This document shows, in pieces, positions 1 to 17,980 of a stretch of DNA of 64,000 nt (position 1 is the first letter of the stretch; every line of letters begins with the position of its first letter). Both the position numbers and the translations under genes were made by a program. Source of the DNA: Rhizobium sp. NFR03. GTDB lineage: Bacteria > Pseudomonadota > Alphaproteobacteria > Rhizobiales > Rhizobiaceae. Below the pieces are notes generated by a model. The model saw only the letters and a program-made list of their open reading frames with translations. It was not told the origin of the DNA and did no database searches. Location of the stretch: contig NZ_FOGR01000003.1 in NCBI RefSeq assembly GCF_900111275.1, positions 248,001 to 312,000 of the forward strand. Direction: 5' to 3'.

Positions 1-45
1 GTGATCAAACGCCTTGAGGCGGATGCGGATATTCTGGCCGTTCAT
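1..45 (-). CDS. rpsJ: 30S ribosomal protein S10, N-terminal fragment
   Basis: Only the first 15 codons are inside the window (MNGQNIRIRLKAFDH), which is the conserved S10 N-terminus; the rest lies beyond base 1. S10 is a 30S head protein and, as NusE, a partner of NusB in antitermination. A purine-rich AGGA lies about ten bases before the ATG. It follows tuf copy 1 but is separated from it by a strong terminator and its own promoter, so it should begin the S10 operon rather than end the str operon. Confidence 0.93.
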   Translation of the reverse strand, partial: MNGQNIRIRLKAFDH

Positions 46-95
46 TCGACTAGTCCTTTTTTCCGTATGGGCAACTGGCCATACGCCAAATCTTC

Positions 96-124
96 AATTG
101 TTACGGTCGGCCGCGTCTTGTCAA
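96..124 (-). promoter_or_regulatory. Putative sigma-70 promoter of rpsJ (S10 operon)
   Basis: On the minus strand a perfect TTGACA (119-124) is followed after 17 bases by ACAATT (96-101), a weak -10; TAACAA at 98-103 gives a 15-base spacer. The -35 begins directly inside the U-tract of the preceding terminator. A short stem (GTATGG/CCATAC, about 65-84) would lie in the leader. The placement is convincing; the exact -10 is not. Confidence 0.45.
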
Positions 125-162
125 AAAGCGCAGGAACCGGGTTGTTAGCGCCCGGTTCCTGC
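123..162 (-). terminator. Rho-independent terminator after tuf copy 1
   Basis: A perfect 12-bp stem (130-141 paired with 151-162, nine-base loop) is followed on the minus strand by GC and then five T residues (127-123). It lies 24 bases after the tuf stop codon and separates the str operon from the S10 operon. Confidence 0.85.
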
Positions 163-185
163 TAGGTCAACGGCCTAGCCGCTGA

Positions 186-1361
<1,176 letters not shown>

Positions 1362-1430
1362 TTTCGGCTCTCCATCTGTGGCCCCTTGCGGGGTTCAATT
1401 CTGTTTTAACGGGCGTCAGTCAAGCTCCGG

Positions 1431-3530
<2,100 letters not shown>

Positions 3531-3560
3531 GATGGACTGCCTTTCGAAAATGTACGTCGA

Positions 3561-4031
3561 TTACCAGCGGTAGTGCGAGAAGGCGCGGTTGGCGTCTGCC
3601 ATCTTGTGCGTATCTTCGCGCTTCTTCACTGCGCTACCGCGATTGTTCGCGGCGTCCATGAGTTCGCCGCAGAGGCGATCGATCATGGTCGTTTCGTTGC
3701 GCTTGCGAGCTGCGGCGATCAACCAACGGATGGCGAGAGCCTGACGGCGCTCCGGACGAACATCGACCGGAACCTGGTACGTCGCACCACCAACACGGCG
3801 CGAACGGACTTCTACGTGCGGAGCGATGTTGTCGAGAGCCGAATGGAACACGGCGACCGGCTCCTGCTTCAGCTTGCCCTGTACGGCATCGAAAGCACCG
3901 TAAACGATGTTTTCAGCAACCGACTTCTTTCCATGAAGCATGATGGCGTTCATGAACTTGGTGACAACGAGATCGCCGAACTTGGGGTCCGGGTTGATCT
4001 CACGCTTTTCTGCACTATGGCGACGGGACAT
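3561..4031 (-). CDS. rpsG: 30S ribosomal protein S7
   Basis: 156 residues, the usual length. S7 nucleates assembly of the 30S head and contacts 16S rRNA near the decoding region. Conserved stretches include the basic N-terminus ([10 protein letters not shown]), the VRSRRVGG segment and the RWLIAAAR helix. In enterobacteria S7 represses this operon by binding the rpsL-rpsG spacer; the 57-base spacer here shows no obvious copy of that site. It is the second gene of the str operon. Confidence 0.97.
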   Translation of the reverse strand: MSRRHSAEKREINPDPKFGDLVVTKFMNAIMLHGKKSVAENIVYGAFDAVQGKLKQEPVAVFHSALDNIAPHVEVRSRRVGGATYQVPVDVRPERRQALAIRWLIAAARKRNETTMIDRLCGELMDAANNRGSAVKKREDTHKMADANRAFSHYRW

Positions 4032-4088
4032 ATGTTTCGTCTCTCAACTTTATCTTTGTTAACCCAGCGAAATGGCGCTGGTGGTCGA

Positions 4089-4460
4089 TTACTTCGGACG
4101 CTTCGCGCCGTACTTCGAGCGGCGCTGCTTACGGTTCTTGACACCCTGGGTATCGAGAACACCACGGATGATGTGGTAGCGAACGCCCGGCAAGTCCTTC
4201 ACGCGGCCGCCGCGGATCATCACGACGGAGTGTTCCTGCAGGTTGTGGCCTTCGCCCGGGATGTAGCCGATGACTTCGAAGCCATTGGTCAGACGGATCT
4301 TGGCAACCTTACGAAGTGCCGAGTTCGGCTTCTTCGGGGTCGTCGTGTAGACGCGTGTGCAGACGCCGCGCTTCTGCGGATTTTCCTGAAGCGCCGGTAC
4401 CTTGTTGCGCTTGACCTGTGCCTGACGCGGCTTGCGGATCAGCTGGTTTACGGTAGGCAT
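4089..4460 (-). CDS. rpsL: 30S ribosomal protein S12
   Basis: 123 residues, full length. S12 monitors codon-anticodon pairing at the decoding centre. Residues K43 (in [10 protein letters not shown]) and K88 (in GGRVKDLPG), the classic streptomycin-resistance positions, are both wild type, so a streptomycin-sensitive ribosome is expected from this gene. First gene of the str operon, with a promoter about 260 bases upstream and a hairpin in the leader. Confidence 0.98.
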
Positions 4461-4591
4461 ATAACCATCCCTTGCAAAATCTTCGTTACCCTTTCGGGCG
4501 GATCAATGCCGTCTCCGGCTTTTGCGTACGCGTGGAAATGCGCGAACAAGGGCCGATCCGCGTTTCAGCAGATGCCCCATGAAAAGCAGAG

Positions 4592-4610
4592 GACGCCTTT
4601 TTCAGGCGTC
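4592..4610 (-). other. Leader hairpin upstream of rpsL
   Basis: GACGCC/GGCGTC stem with a seven-base loop; on the minus strand the core reads GCCTGAAAAAGGC. Outer A-T and G-T pairs extend it. It sits in the presumed rpsL 5' leader, about 130 bases before the start codon. The same 13-base core recurs in the rpoB-rpoC spacer. No U-tract follows directly. Confidence 0.6.
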
Positions 4611-4719
4611 TTGCGTGCAGCATTCTTGGTCTTCAGCGTGCGTTTGAACCTTGTTTGAGGCGAACTCCAGAACGTGTCGTTCCGAACCAGCCAGCCTCAC
4701 ATGGGCTCCGATGAGGCGG

Positions 4720-4748
4720 GGTGTACTGTTTTACCCCCCTGCCGTCAA
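4720..4748 (-). promoter_or_regulatory. Promoter of the str operon (rpsL-rpsG-fusA-tuf)
   Basis: Minus-strand TTGACG (4743-4748), a 17-base spacer and TACACC (4720-4725). The -35 is good and the -10 is partial. The position predicts a leader of about 250 bases before rpsL that includes the 4592-4610 hairpin. Confidence 0.5.
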
Positions 4749-5010
4749 GGGCAAATCCTAAAGATTCTCCCCTCCTGCCCGGCCGAAACCCTGCAAATGC
4801 GGGGTTTTTGGCGCGTCCGGGGCAGTTGCGATACGGAGTGCCGAGCGGCAGGTCGCAGCTCACCATGAGAATCGGCAACAGCTTGCAGAAAGAATCGCGT
4901 CTGCTCGAAGATGCCGCTGGAACGAATTGTCGGCGCTGCTGCTTTTGATATAGATCACTTCACCGGCGCTCAATGCCGTATCTTCAAAAGACCCGACAAG
5001 AGGAGTCTCC

Positions 5011-5307
5011 ATGACGGTCCTTCCCGACAACGACAACAATTCCGACGATCCCATGGTCTTCATCATTATCGGGAAGGCTTTCGAACAGGACGGCAGCAAG
5101 GAAGGCGTGGACATTCATGTCGTCCTGCGCGCTGCCGACGACGACTCCGCTGTCCGCGAAGCTCTGAACGCTTTGGCCGAGGAGGGCTTTCTGGAGGCCG
5201 ACCTCGACCAGATCGGCATGCTCGAAGACGTCCCTGAGGACGAACCGCATGCTTCTGCCTACAAGGGCGCGCTGGAAGGCGAAGTAGCGATCATCCGGTT
5301 CAACTGA
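5011..5307 (+). CDS. Conserved small acidic protein of unknown function
   Basis: 98 residues, strongly acidic, with no signal peptide or membrane segment. GAGGAG sits six bases before the ATG, a strong ribosome binding site. The composition (an N-terminal DNDNNSDD run, a central VFIIIGKAFEQ strand and a C-terminal EVAIIRFN strand) suggests a small folded alpha/beta protein. I recall similar proteins in rhizobia but cannot name a function. It lies alone on the plus strand between the rpoC end and the str operon promoter and ends at a bidirectional terminator shared with rpoC. Confidence 0.8.
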   Translation: MTVLPDNDNNSDDPMVFIIIGKAFEQDGSKEGVDIHVVLRAADDDSAVREALNALAEEGFLEADLDQIGMLEDVPEDEPHASAYKGALEGEVAIIRFN

Positions 5308-5356
5308 TCCGGCAGCTAGGCTCGTTGCTCCTCGCTACTCTACGCCTCTAAACGTC

Positions 5357-5388
5357 AAAAGCCGCCCGGATCGCTCCGGGCGGCTTTT
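5357..5388. terminator. Bidirectional terminator between the 98-residue gene and rpoC
   Basis: GCCGCCCGGA and TCCGGGCGGC form a perfect 10-bp stem around a short loop, flanked by AAAA on the left and TTTT on the right, so it has a U-tract on both strands. It serves the convergent plus-strand small gene and the rpoBC transcript. Confidence 0.9.
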
Positions 5389-5408
5389 CTGTTCCTCGAC
5401 CTTACCGA

Positions 5409-9614
<4,206 letters not shown>

Positions 9615-9771
9615 GCCTATCTCCTTTGGGGCAAAGCCCCTTATCTTGAGCGCGGGTCGCCGGCATTTCCCGGGGCGCCGGCCCCTCTGCTCGTCAAACG
9701 GATATAACCGCATCGGGTGCGGCTCAACGCCCTGCCCCGTCATCCTTTTGATGACGACGAAGACAGGACAT

Positions 9772-9796
9772 GCGCGCGCCTTTTTCAGGCGCGCGC
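9772..9796 (-). other. Intercistronic hairpin between rpoB and rpoC
   Basis: A perfect 9-bp G+C stem (9772-9780 with 9788-9796) with loop TTTTTCA on the plus strand lies 13 bases after the rpoB stop. No U-tract follows on the minus strand, so full termination is unlikely; processing or mRNA stabilisation is more plausible. Its core is shared with the rpsL leader hairpin. Confidence 0.6.
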
Positions 9797-9809
9797 GTCA
9801 AATCGCGTT

Positions 9810-12800
9810 TTATTCAGCGGCGTCCGGCAGCTGCGTCGGCTGGAGATCCTCGAGCTTCGAATTCTCGAGCTCGACCGACAGACCGAGAGAGCGCATTTCC
9901 TTGACGAGAACGTTGAAGCTCTCCGGAATGCCTGCCTCGAACGTGTCGTCTCCGCGCACGATCGCTTCGTAGACCTTGGTCCGTCCCGCCACGTCGTCCG
10001 ACTTCACTGTCAGCATTTCCTGCAGTGTGTAGGCGGCGCCGTAGGCTTCCAGAGCCCAGACTTCCATTTCCCCGAAGCGCTGACCGCCGAACTGGGCCTT
10101 GCCGCCGAGTGGCTGCTGGGTGACCAGCGAGTAAGGACCGATCGAACGCGCATGGATCTTGTCGTCCACGAGGTGGTTCAGCTTGAGCATGTAGATGTAG
10201 CCGACCGTGACCTGACGGTCGAACTGGTCGCCGGTACGTCCATCATACAGCGTGGACTGACCCGAGATCTTCAGGCCCGCCTGCTCCAGCATCTCGTTGA
10301 CGTCGGCTTCCACGGCGCCGTCGAAGACCGGCGTCGCGATCGACACGCCGCGGCGTGTCTGCTCGGCCAGACGAACGATGCTGTCGTCGTCATAGTCCTT
10401 AATCGGCTCGCCCTTCGCACCGGATCCGATGACGCTGTCGATGGTATCGCGCAGCGGCTGAATGTCGGCGCCTGCCTTGTAGGCGTCGAGCATGTCACCG
10501 ATCTTGCGACCCATGCCGGCGCAAGCCCAGCCCAGATGCGTCTCGAGGATCTGGCCGACGTTCATGCGCGACGGCACGCCGAGCGGGTTCAGAACCACGT
10601 CGACATGCGTGCCGTCTTCCAGGAACGGCATGTCTTCGATCGGAACGATGCGCGACACGACACCCTTGTTGCCGTGACGGCCGGCCATCTTGTCGCCCGG
10701 CTGGATCTTGCGCTTCACAGCAACGAAGACCTTGACCATCTTCATGACGCCCGGAGGCATTTCGTCGCCGCGCTGGACCTTCTCGACCTTGTCCATGAAG
10801 CGATGCTCGAGGAGCGACTTCGACTCGTCGTACTGGCCCCGCAGAGCTTCGATTTCGCCCTGAGCCTTCTCGTCCTCGACCGCGAACATCCACCACTGCG
10901 AGCGGGGATATTCGGAGACGATTGCGTTGGTCAGCTCCGTGCCCTTCTTGAAGCCCTTCGGACCTGCCACAGCGGCATGACCGCGCAGCATGTCGACCAA
11001 ACGGGCATAGACGTTACGGTCGAGGATCGCCTGTTCGTCGTCGCGGTCCTTTGCGAGACGCTCGATTTCCTCGCGCTCGATCGCCATCGCACGCTCGTCC
11101 TTTTCAACGCCGTGGCGGTTGAAAACGCGAACTTCGACGATGGTCCCGAACGTGCCCGGAGGCATGCGCATGGATGTGTCACGAACGTCGGAAGCCTTTT
11201 CGCCGAAGATGGCGCGCAGAAGCTTTTCTTCCGGCGTCATCGGGCTTTCGCCCTTCGGCGTGATCTTGCCGACGAGAATGTCACCCGGCTGCACTTCCGC
11301 ACCGATATACACGATGCCGGCTTCATCGAGGTTCTTCAGCGCTTCTTCCGAAACGTTCGGAATGTCGCGCGTGATTTCTTCCGGACCCAGCTTCGTGTCG
11401 CGCGCCATCACTTCGAACTCTTCGATGTGGATGGAGGTGAACACGTCGTCGCGCACGATGCGCTCGGAGAGCAGGATCGAGTCCTCGTAGTTGTAGCCGT
11501 TCCACGGCATGAACGCGACAAGCGCATTCCGGCCAAGTGCCAGATCGCCGAGGTCGGTCGAGGGACCGTCCGCGATGATGTCGCCCTTGTTCAGGATGTC
11601 ACCGACGGTGACCAGCGGGCGCTGGTTGACGCAGGTGTTCTGGTTGGAACGCTGGAACTTCTGCAGACGGTAGATATCGACACCGGACTTGCCGGCTTCG
11701 AGCTCTTCCGTGGCGCGGATAACGATACGGGTCGCGTCCACCTGGTCGACGACACCGCCGCGGCGAGCCGCGATGGCAGCGCCGCTATCACGCGCAACGA
11801 CCGGTTCCATGCCGGTGCCGACAAACGGCGCTTCCGCACGGAGCAGAGGCACAGCCTGACGCTGCATGTTCGAGCCCATCAGCGCGCGGTTCGCATCGTC
11901 GTTCTCGAGGAACGGGATGAGAGCGGCAGCAACGGACACGAGCTGCTTCGGCGAGACGTCCATCAGGTTGATCTGGTCGCGCGGCGTCAGCATGACTTCG
12001 CCCGAGTGACGGCAGACGACGAATTCTTCTTCGAATTCATTGTCGGCATTCAGCACGGAGTTGGCCTGTGCGACGTGGTACTTGGCCTCTTCCATGGCGG
12101 AAAGATAGACCACTTCGCGGGTAACCTTGCCGTCGACGATTTTGCGGTAAGGGCTCTCGATGAAGCCGTACTTGTTGACGCGGGCAAAGGTCGCGAGCGA
12201 ATTGATCAGACCGATGTTCGGGCCTTCCGGCGTCTCGATCGGGCAAATACGGCCGTAGTGGGTCGGGTGAACGTCGCGGACTTCGAAGCCTGCACGCTCG
12301 CGGGTCAGACCGCCCGGTCCAAGAGCCGAAAGACGACGCTTGTGGGTGATTTCCGAGAGCGGGTTCACCTGGTCCATGAACTGCGACAGCTGCGAGGAAC
12401 CGAAGAACTCGCGCACGGCGGCAGCCGCCGGCTTGGCGTTGATCAGGTCCTGCGGCATGACGGTATCGATCTCGATCGACGACATGCGTTCCTTGATGGC
12501 GCGCTCCATACGGAGCAGGCCGAGACGATACTGATTCTCCATCAGTTCGCCCACGGAACGAACGCGGCGGTTGCCGAGGTTGTCGATGTCGTCGATCTCG
12601 CCCTTGCCGTCACGCAGTTCGACGAGCATCTTGACGACAGCCAGGATGTCTTCCTTGCGCAGGACACGCACCGTGTCCGGGCAATCGAGGTCGAGGCGCA
12701 TGTTCATCTTGACGCGACCGACAGCCGAGAGGTCGTAACGCTCGGCATCGAAGAACAGCGTGTTGAACATGGCTTCGGCCGAATCCATGGTCGGCGGCTC

Positions 12801-13949
12801 GCCCGGGCGCATCACGCGGTAGATATCGAACAGAGCGTCCTGACGGTTCTCGTTCTTATCGACGGCGATCGTGTTGCGGATGTAAGCACCGACATTGATA
12901 TGGTCGATGTCGAGAACGGGGATCTCTTCGAAGCCCGCAGCGAGGATCACGCCAAGCGTCTTCTCGTCGATCTCGTCTCCTGCTTCCAGGAAGATTTCGC
13001 CGGTTTCCATGTTCACGAGATCTTCGGCAAGGTAGTTGCCGTAGAGATCGTCGTCAGATGCCTTGATGGCCTTGAGGCCCTTCTCGGTGAGCGAACGGAG
13101 CAGACGCGGGGTCAGCTTCTTGCCGCTTTCCACGACGACTTCGCCTGTGTCGGCGTCAACCATCTCGGTGATGGCCTTCTGGCCCTTCAGGACCTCCGGC
13201 TGGAACGGAATCCGCCAGCCCTTGCCATCACGCTTGTAGAAGGACTTCGTGTAGAACGTCTCCAGAATCTCTTCACCGTCCATGCCGAGTGCCATCAGCA
13301 GGGAGGAGACAGGGATCTTGCGGCGACGGTCGATACGCGCATGGACGATGTCCTTCGCGTCGAATTCGATATCGAGCCAGGAACCGCGATACGGGATGAC
13401 GCGCGCAGCAAACAGCAGCTTGCCCGACGAGTGGCTCTTGCCCTTGTCGTGATCGAAGAACACGCCCGGCGAACGGTGCATCTGCGAAACGATGACGCGC
13501 TCCGTGCCGTTGACGATGAACGTACCGTTGTTCGTCATGAGCGGCATGTCGCCCATGTAGACGTTCTGTTCCTTGATGTCCTTGATGGACTTCGCGCCCG
13601 TATCCTCATCGATATCGAATACGATGAGGCGCAGCGTCACCTTGAGCGGCGCTGCGTAGGTCAGGTCGCGCTGACGGCATTCGTCGACGTCGAACTTGGG
13701 GGGCTCGAATTCATAGGACACGAACTCCAGCATGGAGGCGCCGGAGAAGTCGCTGATCGGGAAGACGGACTTGAAAACCGACTGCAGTCCCTCGTCAGGA
13801 CGGCCGCCGGCCGGCTCCTTGACCATCAGGAACTGGTCGTAAGACGCCTTCTGAACCTCGATGAGGTTCGGCATTTCTGCGACTTCAGGGATTTTGCCGA
13901 AAAACTTGCGTACGCGCCTGCGACCGTTAAACGTAAGGGTCTGAGCCAT
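9810..13949 (-). CDS. rpoB: DNA-directed RNA polymerase subunit beta
   Basis: 1379 residues, normal for rhizobia. The subunit carries the rifampicin pocket: [20 protein letters not shown] followed by [10 protein letters not shown]. The usual resistance positions (D of FMDQ, H of THKRR, S of LSAL) are wild type. The N of the enterobacterial DQNNP stretch is V here, which I believe is normal for this group. AAGGAG lies six bases before the ATG. It is co-transcribed downstream of rplJ-rplL across a hairpin-rich 265-base spacer. Confidence 0.98.
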   Translation of the reverse strand: MAQTLTFNGRRRVRKFFGKIPEVAEMPNLIEVQKASYDQFLMVKEPAGGRPDEGLQSVFKSVFPISDFSGASMLEFVSYEFEPPKFDVDECRQRDLTYAAPLKVTLRLIVFDIDEDTGAKSIKDIKEQNVYMGDMPLMTNNGTFIVNGTERVIVSQMHRSPGVFFDHDKGKSHSSGKLLFAARVIPYRGSWLDIEFDAKDIVHARIDRRRKIPVSSLLMALGMDGEEILETFYTKSFYKRDGKGWRIPFQPEVLKGQKAITEMVDADTGEVVVESGKKLTPRLLRSLTEKGLKAIKASDDDLYGNYLAEDLVNMETGEIFLEAGDEIDEKTLGVILAAGFEEIPVLDIDHINVGAYIRNTIAVDKNENRQDALFDIYRVMRPGEPPTMDSAEAMFNTLFFDAERYDLSAVGRVKMNMRLDLDCPDTVRVLRKEDILAVVKMLVELRDGKGEIDDIDNLGNRRVRSVGELMENQYRLGLLRMERAIKERMSSIEIDTVMPQDLINAKPAAAAVREFFGSSQLSQFMDQVNPLSEITHKRRLSALGPGGLTRERAGFEVRDVHPTHYGRICPIETPEGPNIGLINSLATFARVNKYGFIESPYRKIVDGKVTREVVYLSAMEEAKYHVAQANSVLNADNEFEEEFVVCRHSGEVMLTPRDQINLMDVSPKQLVSVAAALIPFLENDDANRALMGSNMQRQAVPLLRAEAPFVGTGMEPVVARDSGAAIAARRGGVVDQVDATRIVIRATEELEAGKSGVDIYRLQKFQRSNQNTCVNQRPLVTVGDILNKGDIIADGPSTDLGDLALGRNALVAFMPWNGYNYEDSILLSERIVRDDVFTSIHIEEFEVMARDTKLGPEEITRDIPNVSEEALKNLDEAGIVYIGAEVQPGDILVGKITPKGESPMTPEEKLLRAIFGEKASDVRDTSMRMPPGTFGTIVEVRVFNRHGVEKDERAMAIEREEIERLAKDRDDEQAILDRNVYARLVDMLRGHAAVAGPKGFKKGTELTNAIVSEYPRSQWWMFAVEDEKAQGEIEALRGQYDESKSLLEHRFMDKVEKVQRGDEMPPGVMKMVKVFVAVKRKIQPGDKMAGRHGNKGVVSRIVPIEDMPFLEDGTHVDVVLNPLGVPSRMNVGQILETHLGWACAGMGRKIGDMLDAYKAGADIQPLRDTIDSVIGSGAKGEPIKDYDDDSIVRLAEQTRRGVSIATPVFDGAVEADVNEMLEQAGLKISGQSTLYDGRTGDQFDRQVTVGYIYMLKLNHLVDDKIHARSIGPYSLVTQQPLGGKAQFGGQRFGEMEVWALEAYGAAYTLQEMLTVKSDDVAGRTKVYEAIVRGDDTFEAGIPESFNVLVKEMRSLGLSVELENSKLEDLQPTQLPDAAE

Positions 13950-14110
13950 CGTCGCTCCTTCAATATGTGCATCCGGGCCTGCAACGGACGGGGACCGATG
14001 GCCAGTCGACCCCGTCTAAGATGGATTGCTCAATCTCGTCTCGCGGCCCAGGACACAAAGCGCGGAATGCCGTGTCGTCCAAGTACCGGGACCATCCTCT
14101 TGAAGAACCC

Positions 14111-14149
14111 ATTACCAAAAAGCCGATTATGTGGGGGCTTTTGGGTAAT
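14111..14149 (-). other. Second hairpin in the rplL-rpoB spacer
   Basis: ATTACC-AAAAAGCC pairs with GGCTTTT-GGGTAAT, giving 13 base pairs with one mismatch and an 11-base loop. On the minus strand the 3' arm contains TTTTT inside the stem. It is probably part of the attenuation or processing region that separates high ribosomal-protein expression from lower rpoBC expression. Confidence 0.5.
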
Positions 14150-14168
14150 ACGTTCGAAAAACGGTCAA

Positions 14169-14198
14169 AGAGAGGCAGCCCTTTCGGGCCGCCTCTCT
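14169..14198 (-). terminator. Attenuator-like hairpin after rplL
   Basis: A strong stem (AGAGAGGC-GCCC/GGGC-GCCTCTCT with single-base offsets) and a four-base loop begins 17 bases after the rplL stop and is followed on the minus strand by TTGACC, a poor U-tract. The position matches the partial terminator known between rplL and rpoB in other bacteria. Confidence 0.55.
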
Positions 14199-14214
14199 CT
14201 GTCATAAAGCCAGA

Positions 14215-14592
<378 letters not shown>

Positions 14593-14651
14593 TGTCATAG
14601 TTCCTTTTGTTCAATTCGAACCGATGTTGATATAAACAGCGAAAAACCGCC

Positions 14652-15173
14652 TTACGCGGCTTCTTCGTCCTTCTTGGCATAGGCCGCGAACACGCGGGCA
14701 AGCTGGCTTGCCGGTGCTGCAACAACGCCTGCGATCCGGGTGGCCGGAGTCTGGATCATGCCCAGCAGCCTTCCACGCAGTTCGTCCAGCGAAGGCAGGG
14801 TCGCAAGCGACTTGACGCCTTCCGCATTCAGCGTTGTGGTGCCCATGGAACCACCGAGAACAACAACCTTGTCGTTGGTCTTGGCGAAATCCACGACGAC
14901 CTTTGGAGCCACGATCGGGTCATTGCTATATGCAATGAGCGTCTGACCCTTGAAGAGATCGATGATCCCTTCGGACTCCGTACCCTGAAGGGCAATCTTG
15001 GCCAGGCGGTTCTTCGCGACTTTGACGGTGCCGCCAGCTGCGCGCATCTTCGAACGAAAATCGTTCATTTGCGCAACGGTGACGCCGGCATAGTGGGCCA
15101 CGACAACCGAACCGGAAGCCTTGAAGACTTCGTTCAGCTCCGTGACGAATTCGCGTTTTTCCGCTCTTTCCAC
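14652..15173 (-). CDS. rplJ: 50S ribosomal protein L10
   Basis: 173 residues, full length. L10 anchors L7/L12 dimers to 23S rRNA. It starts [10 protein letters not shown] with GGAG seven bases upstream, and contains the conserved KVAKNRLAK segment and a C-terminal L12-binding helix ending in acidic residues. In other bacteria L10-L12 represses its own translation by binding the leader; a structured leader of more than 230 bases precedes the gene here. Confidence 0.97.
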   Translation of the reverse strand: MERAEKREFVTELNEVFKASGSVVVAHYAGVTVAQMNDFRSKMRAAGGTVKVAKNRLAKIALQGTESEGIIDLFKGQTLIAYSNDPIVAPKVVVDFAKTNDKVVVLGGSMGTTTLNAEGVKSLATLPSLDELRGRLLGMIQTPATRIAGVVAAPASQLARVFAAYAKKDEEAA

Positions 15174-15420
15174 TGCCTATCTCCAGTAGGCAGACCGCAA
15201 TCCTGCAGGCCTGCCGGGTTTGCCTTTGCCGCGCGGGAAAAAACGATCCCGTGCGACGCTCGAGGATCCTGTCCCCTGCGAAGCGCGCATGGCGCTCACA
15301 AGGCAAGCCGAGGTTCGAACCGATGTTTCCGTTGGCCGGAGCCTTGGGACAAATTCGGGTCTCACCCGTCTCATGCAGGCATCAGTGATTAAGGGATAAC
15401 CACCTGCAATCTCGGACAGG
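15174..15420 (-). promoter_or_regulatory. Candidate L10 leader (autoregulatory 5' region of rplJ)
   Basis: The region between the triple hairpins and rplJ has several self-complementary segments, including a GCAGG...CCTGC stem near 15381-15413 and a GGGATC...GATCC pairing near 15250-15275 that leads into a six-T run. The position matches the L10 leader of other bacteria. I infer function from position; I could not fold it or compare it with the Rfam model. Confidence 0.45.
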
Positions 15421-15495
15421 AGTTCCAGGCCGAAGCCTGGATATCCGGTCCCGAAGGACCGGAATTCTTAAACGGCAGGGGTTTCGCCCCGCCGA
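15421..15495 (-). other. Three tandem hairpins after rplA
   Basis: In transcript order there is a GGGGC-GAAA-CCCC stem (about 15474-15490), then CCGGTCC-TTCG-GGACCGG (about 15446-15463), then CCAGGC-TTCG-GCCTGG (about 15425-15440). The last two carry exceptionally stable UUCG tetraloops and the first a GNRA-type loop. They fill the spacer directly after the rplA stop. Only a weak U-run (GTTTAAG) follows the first. Confidence 0.7.
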
Positions 15496-15500
15496 TGATA

Positions 15501-16199
15501 TCAGGCGACGCTCAGCGTCGACAGATCGATCTTGACGCCCGGACCCATGGTCGAGGAAATCGCGATGCGCTTGACGTAGTTGCCCTTGGCACCTGCCGGC
15601 TTCGCCTTCACGACGGCATCCGCAAATGCACGGATGTTTTCTTCCAGAGCACCCGGAGCGAACGAGGCCTTGCCGATACCGGCATGGATGATACCAGCCT
15701 TCTCGACGCGGAACTCGACGGCGCCACCCTTGGAAGCCTTGACGGCGCCGGTGACGTCCATGGTCACGGTGCCGACCTTCGGGTTCGGCATCATGCCGCG
15801 AGGGCCGAGAACCTTACCGAGACGACCGACGAGCGGCATCATGTCCGGGGTGGCAATGCAGCGATCGAAATCGATCTTGCCGCCCTGAACGATTTCGACC
15901 AGATCTTCAGCACCGACGACGTCTGCACCGGCAGCGCGGGCTTCGTCAGCCTTGGCGCCACGTGCGAAGACGGCAACGCGAACGTCGCGGCCTGTGCCGT
16001 TCGGCAGGTTGACGACGCCGCGGACCATCTGGTCTGCGTGACGCGGGTCAACGCCGAGGTTCATGGCCACTTCGATGGTCTCGTCGAACTTGGCGATCGC
16101 CCGTTCCTTGACCATGCCGATAGCGTCCGACAGGCTGTAGATCTTCGTGGGATCGACACCTTCGCGGGTCTTCTGTACGCGCTTTGCAAGCTTTGCCAT
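15501..16199 (-). CDS. rplA: 50S ribosomal protein L1
   Basis: 232 residues, normal length. L1 is the mobile stalk protein at the ribosomal E site. The conserved [10 protein letters not shown] segment and the [11 protein letters not shown] segment are present. The stop of rplK and the start of this gene are one base apart, so they are translationally linked. L1 is the known repressor of rplKA in enterobacteria. Confidence 0.97.
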   Translation of the reverse strand: MAKLAKRVQKTREGVDPTKIYSLSDAIGMVKERAIAKFDETIEVAMNLGVDPRHADQMVRGVVNLPNGTGRDVRVAVFARGAKADEARAAGADVVGAEDLVEIVQGGKIDFDRCIATPDMMPLVGRLGKVLGPRGMMPNPKVGTVTMDVTGAVKASKGGAVEFRVEKAGIIHAGIGKASFAPGALEENIRAFADAVVKAKPAGAKGNYVKRIAISSTMGPGVKIDLSTLSVA

Positions 16200-16200
16200 C

Positions 16201-16632
16201 TTACGCCACCACTTCCAGACCCATGGCGCGGGCGGAGCCCTCGATCATGGTCATTGCGCCTTCGATATCGGCTGCGTTGAGGTCCTTCATCTTGGCTTCG
16301 GCGATCGACTTGATCTGAGCCTTGGTGAGGGTGCCGGCAGCGCCGCCCTTGCCCGGGGTCTTGGAGCCCGAGGTGATCTTCGCTTCCTTCTTGAGGAAGT
16401 AGCTGACCGGCGGCTTCTTCATTGCGAAGGTGAAGGACTTGTCCTGGAAGTAGGTGATGACGACCGGGATCGGCATGCCCTTTTCCATTTCCTGCGTAGC
16501 GGCATTGAACGCCTTGCAGAATTCCATGATGTTGATGCCGCGCTGACCAAGTGCAGGACCGATCGGCGGGGACGGATTGGCCGACCCTGCCTTTACCTGC
16601 AGCTTGAGCTGGCCCATAACTTTCTTAGCCAT
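16201..16632 (-). CDS. rplK: 50S ribosomal protein L11
   Basis: 143 residues from [12 protein letters not shown]. The frame is open for 18 more codons, but this is the family N-terminus. L11 binds the GTPase-associated centre of 23S rRNA and is needed for RelA activation by uncharged tRNA. The Pro-rich [15 protein letters not shown] segment of its N-terminal domain is present. It is first of the rplK-rplA pair, 228 bases after nusG. Confidence 0.97.
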   Translation of the reverse strand: MAKKVMGQLKLQVKAGSANPSPPIGPALGQRGINIMEFCKAFNAATQEMEKGMPIPVVITYFQDKSFTFAMKKPPVSYFLKKEAKITSGSKTPGKGGAAGTLTKAQIKSIAEAKMKDLNAADIEGAMTMIEGSARAMGLEVVA

Positions 16633-16805
16633 TACTCTCTGCCTTTTCTTTGTCCGGTCCGCGAATGCACCGTAGTGGCACATCATGAACCGGGCGTTCG
16701 ACCGGTTTCCCGGTCACGGATGCCGTATCTCGATGAAATGCGGCGGCTGCGGTTGCGTGGTGCGGTTCCCGGGTCCGGCTAAGAGCCCTTCCCCTTCCAC
16801 GCGGT

Positions 16806-16823
16806 GGCGGCGATATCGCCGCC
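16806..16823 (-). other. Palindrome in the nusG-rplK spacer
   Basis: GGCGGCGATATCGCCGCC is an 18-base perfect palindrome about 40 bases after the nusG stop. It could form a cruciform or RNA stem in the spacer before rplK, where L1 binds in enterobacteria. There is no U-tract on either side. Confidence 0.45.
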
Positions 16824-16860
16824 TGAGGGTCCACACTTGGCGGACCGTCATTGCTTCGGC

Positions 16861-17391
16861 TCAGACCTTCTCGACCTGAGCGAATTCCAGATCGACAGGC
16901 GTCGCGCGACCGAAGATCGAAACCTCGACCTTGAGGCGTGCACGCTCCTCGTCGACGTCCTGAACGATCCCGTTGAACGAGGCGAAGGGACCATCCGAAA
17001 CCCGGACCTGCTCACCAACCTCGAACGAGATGGACGGCTTCGGACGATCAACACCGTCCTGAACCTGGCCGAGAATGCGCTCGGCTTCCGAATCGGGAAT
17101 CGGAACAGGCTTATTGTCGGACCCAAGGAAGCCCGTGACCTTAGGCGTGTTCTTGATAAGGTGGTACGCTTCGTCCGTCAGGTTGGCGCGAACCATCACG
17201 TAACCGGGGAAGAACTTGCGCTCGGCATCGACCTTGCGGCCGCGGCGAACCTCAACGACCTTCTCGGTCGGCACGAGGATCTTTTCAAAAAGGTGGCTCA
17301 AGCCCTTCTGCTTGGCCTTCTCTTCGATCGACTCGGCAACCTTCTTCTCGAAATTCGAATAGGCGTGAACGATATACCAACGCGGAGCCAT
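16861..17391 (-). CDS. nusG: Transcription termination/antitermination protein NusG
   Basis: 176 residues from [18 protein letters not shown], chosen over upstream starts at 17397 and 17421 because it matches the family N-terminus. NusG binds RNA polymerase through its NGN domain (residues 1-120) and Rho or ribosomal S10 through a C-terminal KOW domain, which has the [13 protein letters not shown] motif. It follows secE by 16 bases in the universal secE-nusG pair. Confidence 0.96.
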   Translation of the reverse strand: MAPRWYIVHAYSNFEKKVAESIEEKAKQKGLSHLFEKILVPTEKVVEVRRGRKVDAERKFFPGYVMVRANLTDEAYHLIKNTPKVTGFLGSDNKPVPIPDSEAERILGQVQDGVDRPKPSISFEVGEQVRVSDGPFASFNGIVQDVDEERARLKVEVSIFGRATPVDLEFAQVEKV

Positions 17392-17407
17392 GTTCATTCC
17401 CACCCGA

Positions 17408-17608
17408 TTAGATGCCGACATTGAGGACGAGGCCGATAAGCCAGCCCATCAACTGATCCGCAGCAAAAAAGAATGCCGCAGAAATGATGACCATGATGAA
17501 CACCATCAGCGTGGAGATCACGGTTTCCCGGCGGGAGGGCCAAGTCACTTTTGCCGTCTCGGAGCGGACCTGCTTCAGAAACGTTACGGGATTAGTCTTC
17601 GCTGCCAT
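17408..17608 (-). CDS. secE: Preprotein translocase subunit SecE
   Basis: 66 residues, the short single-span type of SecE. The amphipathic segment [16 protein letters not shown] is followed by one membrane helix (about residues 35-60). SecE clamps SecY in the Sec translocon. The start [10 protein letters not shown] is chosen over upstream in-frame codons. It is transcribed after tRNA-Trp and directly before nusG. Confidence 0.95.
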   Translation of the reverse strand: MAAKTNPVTFLKQVRSETAKVTWPSRRETVISTLMVFIMVIISAAFFFAADQLMGWLIGLVLNVGI

Positions 17609-17846
17609 TGATTGCTCACGCCTTGACGGCCCGTAAAGCTGAATGCTCAGCCCCACGCGCCGCGTGTCTGTTGGACCCTACATAAAGACCGATTCCGAAA
17701 ATCACAAGGACTTTCCGATCTTTTAAGCGAATTATGCCGTCAGGCACCCGAGATGCCAAGCCTTCTTTCGACACACAAAACACTGCTATCCAACAATCGC
17801 GGCAGTATCTGATGAGGAAAAGAACGGTGCGGACTTCTAATGGAAA

Positions 17847-17922
<76 letters not shown>

Positions 17923-17980
17923 TCACGACGCAGACAGAACATCTCCGGAGAGCGTATCGTCGTCGTATCGACCGTGCGCT

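Larger units (their letters stand above)
4461..5010. other. Intergenic region: str operon leader and divergent small-gene promoter region
   Basis: 550 bases without a convincing gene. The minus-strand half is the str operon leader, with a promoter at 4720-4748 and a hairpin at 4592-4610. The plus-strand half precedes the 98-residue gene at 5011. Open frames around 4633-4948 on both strands lack a ribosome binding site and recognisable protein sequence. Confidence 0.7.

Noticed and set aside
4633-4948. Short open frames in the str operon leader region
   Set aside because: No ribosome binding site and no protein-like composition. They overlap the proposed promoter and leader hairpin.
9717-14207. 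Plus-strand open frame of about 1496 codons antisense to rpoB
   Set aside because: It mirrors rpoB and its two spacers; composition and lack of start signals show it is a shadow.
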